DNA of 64,000 nucleotides from DASYPQ01 sp041488095 (GCA_041488095.1 JBGPOP010000014.1:42513-106512); one strand, 5' to 3'; shown: positions 51,301-61,142, numbered from the stretch's first letter. Program-made: numbers and translations. Notes: generated by a model not told the origin, from the letters alone.

Positions 51301-51819
51301 CTCGCACAGTGCACGCGCCTCCTCCACGAGGCCCTGGGAGTAGAGCGTGCTCGAGAGCTGCATCCGCGCCTTCTGCAAATCGGGGTGATCGGGCGGAAGA
51401 GTGCGCTCGCGGATCTCGACCAGCCGCCGCTCGACGAGCTGCGCGGCCTTCAGCTCGCGCGAGTCCTGCGCGACGACCGCGAGCCGGACGAGGAGCGCGA
51501 TGGCGGCATCGTCGTCGCGGGTCCCGATCGACGAGAGCCCGGCTTGGACCGCCTCGGCGACCTTCGACCGCGCGGAGGCGAAGTCCCGGGACTGCTGGGC
51601 TCCACGCGCCTCGTCGAGGAGAGCCTCCACCCTCTCCGAGGTGGGATCCCGGCGAGCCGCCGGATTGGGTCCGGTCCTCGATTCCGCGGGAGCTCGGGAG
51701 CCGGCGGATGCGCACGCGAGCGAGCCCAGAGCGAGAACCAGAGTCGGAGCGAGCTTCGCCAAGGTGCGGGGAGATCCGGGTACGACGCCCGCGCATCGAG
51801 CGCTCGCGGACGCGGGCAT
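48352..51819 (-). CDS. TPR-CHAT caspase-like protein
   Basis: 1155 residues from the ATG at 51819; no good ribosome site is seen and the frame continues upstream without similarity. A hydrophobic N-terminus (TLVLALGSLACASAG) suggests export, possibly as a lipoprotein, but the lipobox is non-canonical. About ten kinesin-light-chain-type TPRs follow (residues about 75-540, each with A..L.E..L.I.ER.LP.DHP..Q.AR..LA..L..QG). After a helical linker is the CHAT domain, with FLHVATHGYF (His985) and LAVLSACETGVG (Cys1066) as the catalytic dyad, VRTAITALWKV and a final WAGWVLSGDP. CHAT domains are caspase-like peptidases. No candidate substrate gene is adjacent. Confidence 0.9.
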   Translation of the reverse strand: MPASASARCAGVVPGSPRTLAKLAPTLVLALGSLACASAGSRAPAESRTGPNPAARRDPTSERVEALLDEARGAQQSRDFASARSKVAEAVQAGLSSIGTRDDDAAIALLVRLAVVAQDSRELKAAQLVERRLVEIRERTLPPDHPDLQKARMQLSSTLYSQGLVEEARALCEKVVAIWGRTLSEDDPNLLGARDQLATLLYTQGDLQGARALDEQVLAIQERALPDEHPSLQKTRLNLASTLFTQGDHAGARRLYEKVLTLGERTLPADDSRMLVARMGLANALAVQGELAHARSIGEELVRIYERSVPDDHPHLQMARMNLAETLRELGDLARARALLEKVLPIQERSLPGDNLDLQSTRIDLALVLKMQGDAPGARAMEEEILSILERTLPEDHPYLQKARLNLAVTLRNQGDLATAKELQEKAVAIRERDLPDDHPDVQSARMGLANTLFELGDLPGARALEERILDILERDLPADDPKVQVARSNLANMLFAEGDFGEARARYEQALSAWQRVLPEDDIDVLRVQGHLAWTLAALGDRPALSVALHRIAAGTARALERSLALPLRERAELVVSLDQILSDLLSLAPSVPDEEGLEEELFALVETSRARATGTTLSCASSSDPELAALVDRGRRLRTRLNDLVSGTGAGGQPTDASTEKVAAIVRERDEVEATILGKLAASDRPAPRIDRTSLARSLPPGACAVGYRRSVRGSLDPTALHQLRDEPRLLAHVLRTDGTLTRIDLGPQEVLAASVARWRESVGEPFERTEPAALPLAEIGAEASPQGPARGVGVSAGPRGNSDRAAGEELRRLVLDPVLEAAGKAEVLFVCPDDVLYLTPLDALPAGGSANADAGLVGDHLRIATLPSFASLLQGPRPPAGTASLVAVGGVDYDAVIEPDPGALAEASAPALADAGPSGARSGPLGGSWSGLPATLTEAQGIAAIFHRVFDRDATVLTAGEATKKALRERSQGVEFLHVATHGYFAPESVPSLTDPRTGGAARARMGLREAVEGLAPMTLCGLALAGANRGRDSLGRVPGILTAEELAGIDLSGCKLAVLSACETGVGMRRAGQGVQSLQAALHAAGVRTAITALWKVDDAATRRLMELFYAGLWIEGKPVSEALWGAKSALRAEGHPVRDWAGWVLSGDPD

Positions 51820-52227
51820 TCTACGGCGCGGCAGACGAGGAAGAAGGCTTCTGTCGCGAAGCGCTGCGAGGAACTGGACGCAGCGTCGAGCGCGAAGGAT
51901 CTGTGCTGATCCCCTGCAACGTCCGAAGGAGTCGTGCGCCAGGACACGCGGATGGACTCTGCGGATTCCGGCAAGAGGTGCCCGAAGATCCCGAGAGCGG
52001 GCTCGACTACGAACTCCGGACCCTTTCGGATGCCACCTTTGCCGTATGGGCTTGTCGCGAGATGAAGTGGACGATGTTGCAAGTCCTCCTGCGGCATTCG
52101 TCAGGCGTTCTCGCTTGTGCCGCGGGTTCTGGACGGTGTCGGACACAGGGCCCGGCGCCTTCCCCCCATTCAACGGGGGCTCCACTCGCAAGCCGCGCGG
52201 AGGGGCACCCCTTCATCGGAGTCCGAC
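51820..52227. other. Divergent intergenic region
   Basis: 408 bases between the TPR-CHAT gene (minus) and a secreted choice-of-anchor protein (plus). No gene could be supported. A GGAG eight bases before the ATG at 52228 is the plus-strand ribosome site. No clear promoter pair was seen. Confidence 0.45.
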
Positions 52228-53955
52228 ATGCTCTCGTCACGACGCGCTCAACCCGGGTCCATCGAATCGATCGTCTCGCTGTTCGCCACGACTGCGACAG
52301 TTCTCGCTCTGGCGCTGCCTTGTCCTGCGCAGAAACGCCTGAAGCTCCCTCCCGGTGGCTCGAACTGGGTTCCCCAGACGCCGCTCGTCGGCGGGCTCGT
52401 CACGCAGGACATGGGATCGGGCGGACAGACGGCGGCAGGCCTCGTCCAGGCCCTCGTCGGCGCCGGCGTCACGGTCACCAACATCCAGTACAACGGCGCG
52501 CCCGTCGCCGCCGGGACCTTCACCGGCGGAACCGGCATCATCGGCTTCGCGCAGGGGATCCTCCTCAGCTCGGGCAACATCGGCTCGGTCGTCGGGCCGC
52601 AGAACGTCCTGCCCGACACGAGCACGGACAACCTCATGCCCGGCGACCCCGATCTGGACGCCCTGGTGGGCGGCCTGACCCAGGACGCGACCGTGCTCGA
52701 GTTCGACTTCGAGTGCCCGAACACGAACGTGGTCTCGTTCCAGTACGTGTTCGCGTCCGAGGAATACGACGAATGGGTGAACACACAGTACAACGACGTG
52801 TTCGCTTTCTTCCTCAACGGTCAGAACATCGCGCTGATCCCGAGCACGACGACGCCGGTCGCGGTCAACAACGTCAACTGCAACAACCCGTACAACCCGC
52901 CCACGGGGCAGAACTGCGCGCTGTACACGACCAACGCCTGCGACTCGCTCGGTCTCGGTTACCCGTGCACGAACATCGCCACCGAGGTGGACGGCATGAC
53001 GCTGGTCTTCTCGTCGACGGGCACGCTGCGGGTGGGCCCGAACCACATCAAGCTGGCGATCGCCGACCGCGGCGACGGGATCTACGACTCGAACGTGTTC
53101 ATCCGCGGCCAGAGCTTCGTGTGCGCGCCGGTCGCGCCGGTGTTCGACCCGCCGTCGCCCTGCGGCCAGACCCTGATCGCCGGTGTCGGCGTGTCCCTCA
53201 GCTTCGAGGTCGACGCCCTGGCCACGAACGGCCTTCCGGGCGAAGCGGTGACCCTGGACGTCACGGGTGACGCCACGCCGCTCGCCGGAGGCACCTTCAT
53301 CCCGCCGCTCCCCGCGGGTCCCGCCGAATCGGTATCGACGGAATTCCACTGGACGCCGGGGCCGTCGGACGCCGGCCTGTACCACCTGCACTTCACGGCG
53401 ACCGACCAGATCCAGCAGTCCGCCACCTGCGATGTCGACATCCGGGTCACGACGCCCCCGGGCGTCGACCTGTGCCAGCCGGGCACCGGCTCGGTCCGCC
53501 CCTGCCCGTGCAGCAACCCGCCCTCGGGTGCTCCCAGCGGTTGCGACAACTCCTCGGGCACGGGCGGAGCACTCCTCCAGTCGATGGGCGACGCATCGCT
53601 CTCCTCCGACTCGGTCGTGTTCGTCACGAGCGACGAGAAGCCGACGGCCTTGAGCATCGTGGTTCAGGGGAACACGTTCCTCCCCAACGGACTCGTGTAC
53701 GGCCAAGGCGTTCGCTGCGTAGGCGGGACGCTGAAGCGCCTCTACATGAAGTCCGCGTCGGGCGGCGCGATCACCGCGCCCGGCGGCGGGGATCCCTCCG
53801 TGTCCGGTCGCTCGGCCGCGCTGGGCGATCCGATCGCGGCGGGCTCGAACCGATGGTACGGCGTCTACTACCGCGATCAGACGGTCCTCGGGAGCTGCCC
53901 GATCAGGGCCACCTTCAACATCACGCAGACGCAACAGATCCTCTGGGCTCCCTGA
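52228..53955 (+). CDS. Secreted choice-of-anchor L protein with variant shared C-terminal domain
   Basis: 575 residues. A signal peptide (VLALALPCPAQ) is followed by a choice-of-anchor L domain (about residues 50-300): VTNIQYNG, GIIGFAQGILLSSGNI, EFDFECP, VSFQYVFASEEYDEWVN, NDVFAFFLNG, IATEVDGMTLVF and HIKLAIADRGDGIYDSNVFI. An Ig-like region follows. The last roughly 155 residues are a variant of the shared domain: LCQPGTGSVRPCPCSNPPSG, GCDNSSGTGGALLQS, DEKPTALSIVVQG, VYGQGVRCVGGTLKRLY, DPSVSGRSAALGDPI, VYYRDQ and TFNITQTQQILWAP. Choice-of-anchor domains are often found with C-terminal sorting signals, which fits a sorting role for this tail. Confidence 0.9.
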   Translation: MLSSRRAQPGSIESIVSLFATTATVLALALPCPAQKRLKLPPGGSNWVPQTPLVGGLVTQDMGSGGQTAAGLVQALVGAGVTVTNIQYNGAPVAAGTFTGGTGIIGFAQGILLSSGNIGSVVGPQNVLPDTSTDNLMPGDPDLDALVGGLTQDATVLEFDFECPNTNVVSFQYVFASEEYDEWVNTQYNDVFAFFLNGQNIALIPSTTTPVAVNNVNCNNPYNPPTGQNCALYTTNACDSLGLGYPCTNIATEVDGMTLVFSSTGTLRVGPNHIKLAIADRGDGIYDSNVFIRGQSFVCAPVAPVFDPPSPCGQTLIAGVGVSLSFEVDALATNGLPGEAVTLDVTGDATPLAGGTFIPPLPAGPAESVSTEFHWTPGPSDAGLYHLHFTATDQIQQSATCDVDIRVTTPPGVDLCQPGTGSVRPCPCSNPPSGAPSGCDNSSGTGGALLQSMGDASLSSDSVVFVTSDEKPTALSIVVQGNTFLPNGLVYGQGVRCVGGTLKRLYMKSASGGAITAPGGGDPSVSGRSAALGDPIAAGSNRWYGVYYRDQTVLGSCPIRATFNITQTQQILWAP

Positions 53956-54200
53956 TTGCGGGACGGGTCAAGTCCCCGTCGACTCCGAGAACCCAGGCTC
54001 ACTCTCTCCGCCCAGCCTCACCGCGCGAGCGGTTCGAGCTGGGTGGAGGCCGACCGAACGGCTAGCCTGCCCGAACGGGAGTCCGACTCCCTGGGCGAGA
54101 TCCTCCCATTCGCGCGCACGGAGCCGGCTACTGGAACGCGCTCGCACGACGCTTCGACGAGCGGGTCTGCAACGTCCTGGCCGAGGATCGGCGCAGCGTC

Positions 54201-54875
54201 GTGGCCAAGGCGCTCGCGGCCGAGGCGCGGCGGCTCGGGGCGCGCGGGAGGCTGCGGGACCCCGCGCGACGCCGGATCGTCGCGGGCGACTTCGGATGCG
54301 GCACGGGGCGCGCCGTGCGGCTGCTCCTGCGGCACTACGGGAGCGTGATCGCCGTCGATTCGAGCGAGGCCTGCCTGGCCGTGGCGTGCGCCGCCACGCG
54401 GAGCTCGGACGAGGTCAGCTTCGTTCACGCCGACCTGAGCGCTCCGCGCCTCTCGCTGCCCGTCGTGGACGTCGGACTGTGTGTCAACGTGGCGATCATG
54501 CCCGACGCGCGCGTGCGCCGCCGGCTGCTCCTGAACGTCGTCCGTCACGTGCGGCCCGGCGGACGCCTCCTGCTGATCGTGCCCGCGCTCGAATCGGAGC
54601 TCCTCGTGCGGCGGCGCTGGGCCGATTGGACCGGCGCGGCGTTGCGAACGCAGCCGAGCGAGCGCCTGGCGGAGGGCCTCATGCGGGTCGGCGGCGCGCT
54701 CACGAAGCTCTGGACGCGCGAGGAGCTCCTGCTCTCGGCGGGGAGACTCCGCTCCCGCGCGATCTCGGTCGAACGCGTGGAGTACGGCTGGGACACCGAG
54801 CTCGTCCGGCCGCCTCGGAGCCTGCGCGAGCCGTACCCATGGGATTGGCTGGTTGTGCTCGAGCGCCGTCGTTGA
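54201..54875 (+). CDS. SAM-dependent methyltransferase (start uncertain)
   Basis: 224 residues from GTG 54201. Motif I is GDFGCGTGR, followed by VIAVDSSEACL, a VDVGLCVNVAIM segment and HVRPGGRLLLIVPAL, all typical of class I methyltransferases. Upstream in the same frame the codons read GYWNALARRFDERVCNVLAEDRRSVV, which looks like the normal N-terminus of such enzymes. The frame is open back to a TAG at 54063, but no ATG, GTG or TTG occurs there; only ATT at 54108 and CTG at 54177 are possible. The true start may be non-canonical, or the 5' end is damaged. Substrate unknown. Confidence 0.75.
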   Translation: MAKALAAEARRLGARGRLRDPARRRIVAGDFGCGTGRAVRLLLRHYGSVIAVDSSEACLAVACAATRSSDEVSFVHADLSAPRLSLPVVDVGLCVNVAIMPDARVRRRLLLNVVRHVRPGGRLLLIVPALESELLVRRRWADWTGAALRTQPSERLAEGLMRVGGALTKLWTREELLLSAGRLRSRAISVERVEYGWDTELVRPPRSLREPYPWDWLVVLERRR

Positions 54876-55010
54876 GCTCGCGCGCACGCACGCTCTTCGC
54901 ACAAGGTTCGATCGTCCTGCGCACTTCGGCGGATCGGCTGGGGTCCGGAGCAACACTAGCCTGGGCGTTGGCGAAGGCTCATGCCGTCCCTTTCGTTATT
55001 TGGAGCACCC

Positions 55011-56075
55011 ATGTCCCGTTCCAGCCTGTACCTCCTCTCCACGTTCGCGCTGGCCGCGAGCGCGAGCGCCCAGATCACGACCATCGGCGCGTTCACCGGC
55101 ACGAACCACGAGGAGTTCGAGACGCTCACCACCTATCCGTGGCCGCAGTGCATCCCGGGCCGCGTCTTCAACAATCACGGCGACGTCTGCACGCCGCTCG
55201 GCGGGTATTGCGTGGACACCTATGGTTGGTTGCTCTACTGCGCGATCTATCCCCACAACGGATCGAACGGGCTCTTCGGCAGCGCCCAGGGCCCAGCCGA
55301 CTTCACCTTCGACATCCCGGCGCAGCGCTTCGGCGGCTACTTCGGCACGAACGGGCTCCTGGCCGGCGGGGTCGCGGACTTCTACGACGCGAGCAACCAC
55401 GAGATCGCACATCATCTGGCGGTCACCGCCCCGAACTGTGCCTGGGCCTGGAACGGCTGGGACGCCGGGACCGGCCCGTGGATCAAGCGCGTCGAGTTCT
55501 TCGCCAACGACCCCTACAACGGCGGCGGTCTGCTCCAGATGGACGACATGGAGCTCGATCCCGCCGGCTCGCCCTCGCCGGGCGCCGACATGTGCCAGCC
55601 CGGAACGGGCACGGTGCTCGCCTGCCCGTGCGGCAATCCCTCGACGGGCGCTCCGAGCGGTTGTGACAACTCCGCGGCCACGGGTGGCGCCGTGTTGCAA
55701 TCGGTCGGCACCGCGTCGCTCGCCGCCGATACGGTCGTGTTCACGGCGGACGGCGAGAAGCCGACGGCCCTCAGCATCGTGCTCCAGGGAACCGCGTTCC
55801 TGCCCAACGGAACCGTGTACGGCCAGGGCATCCGCTGCGTCGGCGGGACGCTCAAGCGCCTCTACGTGAAGTCCGCTTCGGGAGGCTCCATCACCGCGCC
55901 GAGCGGCGGGGACCTCTCGGTGTCGGCTCGCTCAGCCGCGATGGGCAACCCGATCACGGCGGGCTCGAGCCGCTATTACGGCGTCTACTACCGCGATCCG
56001 ACGGTCCTGTTCGGCTGCCCGACGACGAGCACGTTCAACATCACGCAGACGCAGAGGATCCTCTGGGCCCCGTGA
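55011..56075 (+). CDS. Secreted protein with variant shared C-terminal domain
   Basis: 354 residues. GGAG eight bases upstream favours the ATG at 55011 over the one at 54981. A signal peptide (YLLSTFALAASASAQ) precedes about 180 residues that look like a beta-sandwich (FTGTNHEEFETL, VFNNHGDVCTPLGGYC, FTFDIPAQRFGGYFGTNG, VEFFANDPYNGGGLLQMDDMEL). This resembles carbohydrate-binding or PEP-CTERM-type N-terminal domains. The shared-domain variant follows from about residue 199: MCQPGTGTVLACPCGNPSTG, GCDNSAATGGAVLQS, GEKPTALSIVLQG, VYGQGIRCVGGTLKRLY, VSARSAAMGNPI, YYGVYYRDP, TFNITQTQRILWAP. The tail is nearly the same as in the gene at 52228, suggesting a shared recent origin. Confidence 0.87.
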   Translation: MSRSSLYLLSTFALAASASAQITTIGAFTGTNHEEFETLTTYPWPQCIPGRVFNNHGDVCTPLGGYCVDTYGWLLYCAIYPHNGSNGLFGSAQGPADFTFDIPAQRFGGYFGTNGLLAGGVADFYDASNHEIAHHLAVTAPNCAWAWNGWDAGTGPWIKRVEFFANDPYNGGGLLQMDDMELDPAGSPSPGADMCQPGTGTVLACPCGNPSTGAPSGCDNSAATGGAVLQSVGTASLAADTVVFTADGEKPTALSIVLQGTAFLPNGTVYGQGIRCVGGTLKRLYVKSASGGSITAPSGGDLSVSARSAAMGNPITAGSSRYYGVYYRDPTVLFGCPTTSTFNITQTQRILWAP

Positions 56076-56088
56076 TATGGATGGATCG

Positions 56089-56126
56089 GTCAACCCCTGG
56101 TTGACGGATTCACTCCGAGTTTTTTC
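56089..56126 (+). terminator. Possible terminator after the secreted protein gene
   Basis: GTCAACC and GGTTGAC form a perfect 7-bp stem with a 3-base loop at 56089-56105, 14 bp after the stop at 56075. A run of six T lies 15 bp further on. The distance between stem and T-run is longer than usual for an intrinsic terminator. Confidence 0.4.
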
Positions 56127-56200
56127 CGCCGGCTGCGAGGCCTCGAGACGGCGGTCGTAGGCGATCACGTGCCCCGGGGGCTGAGCCTCCTGCACGTGTC

Positions 56201-58168
<1,968 letters not shown>

Positions 58169-58262
58169 CCGCTCGGCCCGACCCGCGGGTCCCTCTCCTC
58201 AGCCCCCGAGGGGACGGAGGATTCGTTCGATCCGACCGCCCGCGAAAGCCGATGGAAGACCC

Positions 58263-58481
58263 ATGTACTTCTCGGTCGGCTGGTTCCTGGTCACCTTCGT
58301 CGTGACCACGGTCGGATACGGCTTCTTCCTCTACGGCAAGAAGCAGGCTCGCCTTCCCCCGCTCGTCGCCGGCCTGGTGCTCATGATCTACCCGGGATTC
58401 GTGCCCTGGCCGTGGCTGATACTGCTCATCGCGGGCGCTGTGCTCGGCTCTCTCTGGTTGGGAACGCGAGCCGGGTTGTAG
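58263..58481 (+). CDS. Small two-helix membrane protein
   Basis: 72 residues. GGAAG lies six bases before the ATG. Two or three hydrophobic helices (WFLVTFVVTTVGYGFFLYG, LPPLVAGLVLMIYPGFV, WLILLIAGAVLGSLWL) are separated by a short basic loop (KKQAR). Small proteins of this look occur widely beside transporter genes, but I cannot name a function. It is 94 bp after the ABC exporter on the same strand and may be co-transcribed. Confidence 0.75.
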   Translation: MYFSVGWFLVTFVVTTVGYGFFLYGKKQARLPPLVAGLVLMIYPGFVPWPWLILLIAGAVLGSLWLGTRAGL

Positions 58482-58824
58482 GGCGTCGTCCCGACCGGGC
58501 CTGACTCCACGCTCGCTCGCCGGCGACAAGTCCGGCCGTCTGGGGGACGCCTGGCGCGAGGCGGTGTCCACCTATTGGCGTACGGAAAAGCTCGTAGATC
58601 TGAAGCCGGACGACGGCTGGCATCCGCCCAGCATCTTCTTCCAGGGCATGAAGTTCATGCTCTTCGGTGATCCGAGCCTGGCTGTCGGGCCGGCGCGTTG
58701 AAGCTGTGCCTTGATCACCGCTCCACCGATCCCTAGGCTCTCGCTCATCCAGGTGAACGCGGCATCGTCCGAGGAGGATCGAGCCCGTCGCCGACCCACT
58801 CCCACGATGAGGACAACCGAAACC
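58482..58824. other. Intergenic region with a degraded gene tail
   Basis: 343 bases between two small plus-strand genes. Its main content is the C25-peptidase-like remnant at 58516-58701. The remaining 123 bases upstream of the lipoprotein gene show no clear promoter. Confidence 0.5.
58516..58701 (+). pseudogene. Remnant resembling the end of a C25 (gingipain-like) peptidase domain
   Basis: A plus-strand frame ending in TGA at 58699-58701 reads GDKSGRLGDAWREAVSTYW and, further on, FFQGMKFMLFGDPSLAV. The pattern of a Gly..LGDAW helix followed by a strand ending in LFGDPSL is typical of the C-terminal part of C25 caspase-fold peptidase domains in bacterial secreted proteins. No catalytic His or Cys part is present upstream, and no start codon with a ribosome site was found. 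I infer a deleted gene. Family assignment is by motif memory only. Confidence 0.5.
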
Positions 58825-59166
58825 ATGAAGAAAGCACGATTGGCTTGCGCCCTGCTCGCCATCACGACCTTCGCCGCCTGTTCGGCCGGCCCCCACCAGC
58901 TGCGGCGCTCGGTCGACGACTGGGACGCGAAGATGTACGTCGACAACCCCTGGTTGGACGGGGTGCTGTGGTTCGTCCCCGTGATCCCGCTCGTCGGCGC
59001 CTTCGCCGGGCTCGGCGACTTCCTGATCACGGATGCCTACACCTTCTGGGCCAAGGACGCCTGGGACGGCAAGGGCACGGGCTTCACGCACTTCACCCCG
59101 AAGGCGACCGACGGTGCGATGCAGAGCCTGCTGCTCGACGACTCGCACTGGCTCGTGGTCAAGTAG
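58825..59166 (+). CDS. Small DUF3332-like lipoprotein
   Basis: 113 residues from the second of two ATGs. A lipobox (TFAAC) gives lipidated Cys19. The mature part has VDNPWLDGVLWFVPVIPLVGAFAGLGDFLITDAYTFW, a hydrophobic hairpin resembling the DUF3332 family of small bacterial lipoproteins, then a polar tail. Function unknown. Its transcript probably ends at the hairpin 26 bp downstream. Confidence 0.75.
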   Translation: MKKARLACALLAITTFAACSAGPHQLRRSVDDWDAKMYVDNPWLDGVLWFVPVIPLVGAFAGLGDFLITDAYTFWAKDAWDGKGTGFTHFTPKATDGAMQSLLLDDSHWLVVK

Positions 59167-59191
59167 CCTCCGCGATCTCGGTTCGAATCAT

Positions 59192-59219
59192 GCCCTCCGC
59201 GAGCTTCCTCGCGGAGGGC
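59192..59219. terminator. Bidirectional hairpin terminator
   Basis: A perfect 12-bp stem (GCCCTCCGCGAG / CTCGCGGAGGGC) with the stable tetraloop CTTC sits between convergent genes ending at 59166 (plus) and 59239 (minus). A T-rich stretch follows on the plus strand (GTGTTCGTCT). It probably ends both transcripts. Confidence 0.75.
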
Positions 59220-59238
59220 GTGTTCGTCTCCGGGGCGG

Positions 59239-59895
59239 CTACTGACGGTCGATCTCCTCGAGCTCCGTCAGCAGGCTGTCGTTCAGCCTGCGCACGAACG
59301 CGGCCGCCTGCGGGGAATACCATGCGAGTGAGATCCGGTCGATCCAGTTGCCCTCGACCGCGAGGCGCGCGCGCCTCCAGATGCGCAGGCATCGGAAGGT
59401 GCCCGCCGGCACCGTCACGCTCTCGGTCGCGTCGCACTCGTACGTCACGAGGAGCGGCAGGTCGGGCCGGCCCGGCGCGCGGCTGACGTAGTGACAGCTC
59501 CAGCGCTTGCCTTGCCAGAGCGGCCAGGTCAGCTCGAAGTCGGCGGGGTCGTAGGAGACCGACAGGCTGCGATCGCCGGGCTTCTCCTGCCCGCGATCGG
59601 AGAGATCCTCCCCGATCAACGTCACCATCCCGCCCTGTTCGTCGACCAGCCGGTGCACCCCGCCGACGGTCGCCTCCACCCGGCAGGCGAGCCGCGAGAC
59701 CCCGCCTTTCCGGTAGACGAGACGATCGCCCACCTTCCAAGCCGGCTGCGCGAACACCTCCGCTCCCGCCGGCGCTTCTCGATCGACCGTAACGAGTCCC
59801 CGACCCGCTGGAAGTGCCTTGGGTTGGGTGCGACAGGAAGCCAGGGCGAGAGCCAGGGCGAGGAGCGAGGCCGGAAGCTTCGGGATCGGGATCAT
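59239..59895 (-). CDS. Lipoprotein of unknown function
   Basis: 218 residues. The start ATG overlaps the stop of the RNA methyltransferase gene (ATGA). A lipobox (ALASC) gives lipidated Cys21. The mature part is strand-rich: VGDRLVYRKGG, WPLWQGKRWSCHY, LLVTYECDATESVTVPAGTFRCLRI, SLAWYSPQAAAFVRR. The order VTVPAGTF.C..I......WYSP is seen in DUF3108-like periplasmic lipid- or polysaccharide-associated proteins, which is only a loose resemblance. Co-transcription with an RNA methyltransferase is probably incidental. Confidence 0.78.
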   Translation of the reverse strand: MIPIPKLPASLLALALALASCRTQPKALPAGRGLVTVDREAPAGAEVFAQPAWKVGDRLVYRKGGVSRLACRVEATVGGVHRLVDEQGGMVTLIGEDLSDRGQEKPGDRSLSVSYDPADFELTWPLWQGKRWSCHYVSRAPGRPDLPLLVTYECDATESVTVPAGTFRCLRIWRRARLAVEGNWIDRISLAWYSPQAAAFVRRLNDSLLTELEEIDRQ

Positions 59896-61142
59896 GGAGT
59901 GGTCGTCGAGTCGAAGGAGCCTCGTGGCCTCAGGCGAGCCACGACCTCGACATGGTAGCTCTGCGGGAACATGTCCAGCGCCACGATCGACTCGATCTCG
60001 AACCCGCGCCCGCGGAAGAGCCGCAGGTCGCGCGCGAGGGTCGCCGGGTCGCAGGAGACGTAGGTCAGTGTGCGCGGCTGGAGCGCTGCGATCCCCGCGA
60101 CCACCGCCGCCCCCGCACCCGCGCGGGGCGGATCGAGCAGCGCGAAATCCGGGCGCGACGGCGGATCGCCGGAGAGCAACCACTCTTCCACGCTCCGCTC
60201 GGACCACTGGACGTTGGCGATCCCGTTCGCGCGAGCGTTCTCCCTTCCCAGGCGCACGGCCGGGCGATCCGACTCGACGGCGTGGACGAGCGCGAAGCGG
60301 CCCGCGAGCTGAAGCGCGAACAGCCCTGCGCCGGCGTACAGGTCGATGGCCGTCGCCCCCATAGCGTGGCCCACCGCGCGGCGAACCAGGCCCTCGACGA
60401 GAGGCCGGTTCACCTGGGAGAAGGAGTCCGCCCCGAAGCGGTAGTCGAGGCCCGCGATCCGCTGCCGCACGCTCGCTTCCCTCCCGGTCGCCCCGGCCTG
60501 GACCACGGTCCCGTCGTCCCCCGCGGCCAGGGCGAGGCGGTCGCCTTCCCTGGGCAGGCCGGAGGAATCGGCGGAAAGCAGCGCGACCTCGGCTCGCAGC
60601 GCGGGCACGAGGATCGGACAGTCCTCGATCTCCACCAGATCGCGACTCCCCGCACGGAAGTACCCGATGCGGGGCGATGCACCGTCAGCGCGCTCGATGT
60701 GAAGCTCCGCGCGAGAGCGCCAGCCATATTCCGCCGCGCTGTCGACCTCGATCTCGCGGTCCCAGCGCACTCCGCCGATCCGCCGCAGACAGTCGCGGAC
60801 GAAGTCGGCCTTGGCCGCGAGCTGCGCTCCGCGATCGAGGTGCTGAAGCTGGCACCCGCCGCAGACTCCGAAGTGGCGACAGGCCGGCTCGCGCCGATGC
60901 ACGGAGGGGGCGAGCACCGCCTCGATCGCTCCGCCCAGCACGCGCCGGCCGGATTCGGTGATCCGTACGCGCAGGCGGTCGCCTGGCGCCGCGAAGGGCA
61001 CGAGCAGCGACCGGCCGTCGACGTGCGCGAGCCCGAGACCGCCGTAGACGAGCTTCTCGACTCGGACCTCGACGGAGTCGCCGACCGAGGGTGCTTCCCG
61101 CGCGCGCACGACCGACGTCCTCGGCACCGATCGTATCGTCAT
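59892..61142 (-). CDS. rlmD: 23S rRNA (uracil-C5)-methyltransferase, RlmD/RumA type
   Basis: 416 residues. An N-terminal TRAM domain (about 15-78) is followed by the [4Fe-4S] Cys set (C88, C94, C97 in PACRHFGVCGGC, plus the Cys in EDCPI). The Rossmann methyltransferase domain has motif I DLYAGAGLFALQL, DPPRAGA, catalytic YVSCDPATLARDL and the end motif DMFPQSYHVEVVARL. The family methylates specific uridines in rRNA or tRNA through a Cys-linked intermediate. Which uridine is modified cannot be read from sequence, so rlmD is used for the TRAM/FeS type. Confidence 0.88.
   Translation of the reverse strand: MTIRSVPRTSVVRAREAPSVGDSVEVRVEKLVYGGLGLAHVDGRSLLVPFAAPGDRLRVRITESGRRVLGGAIEAVLAPSVHRREPACRHFGVCGGCQLQHLDRGAQLAAKADFVRDCLRRIGGVRWDREIEVDSAAEYGWRSRAELHIERADGASPRIGYFRAGSRDLVEIEDCPILVPALRAEVALLSADSSGLPREGDRLALAAGDDGTVVQAGATGREASVRQRIAGLDYRFGADSFSQVNRPLVEGLVRRAVGHAMGATAIDLYAGAGLFALQLAGRFALVHAVESDRPAVRLGRENARANGIANVQWSERSVEEWLLSGDPPSRPDFALLDPPRAGAGAAVVAGIAALQPRTLTYVSCDPATLARDLRLFRGRGFEIESIVALDMFPQSYHVEVVARLRPRGSFDSTTTP

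Noticed and set aside
48352..51819. Type III-E CRISPR-associated TPR-CHAT
   Set aside because: No CRISPR array or Cas gene is present in the window; the TPRs are of the common kinesin-light-chain type.
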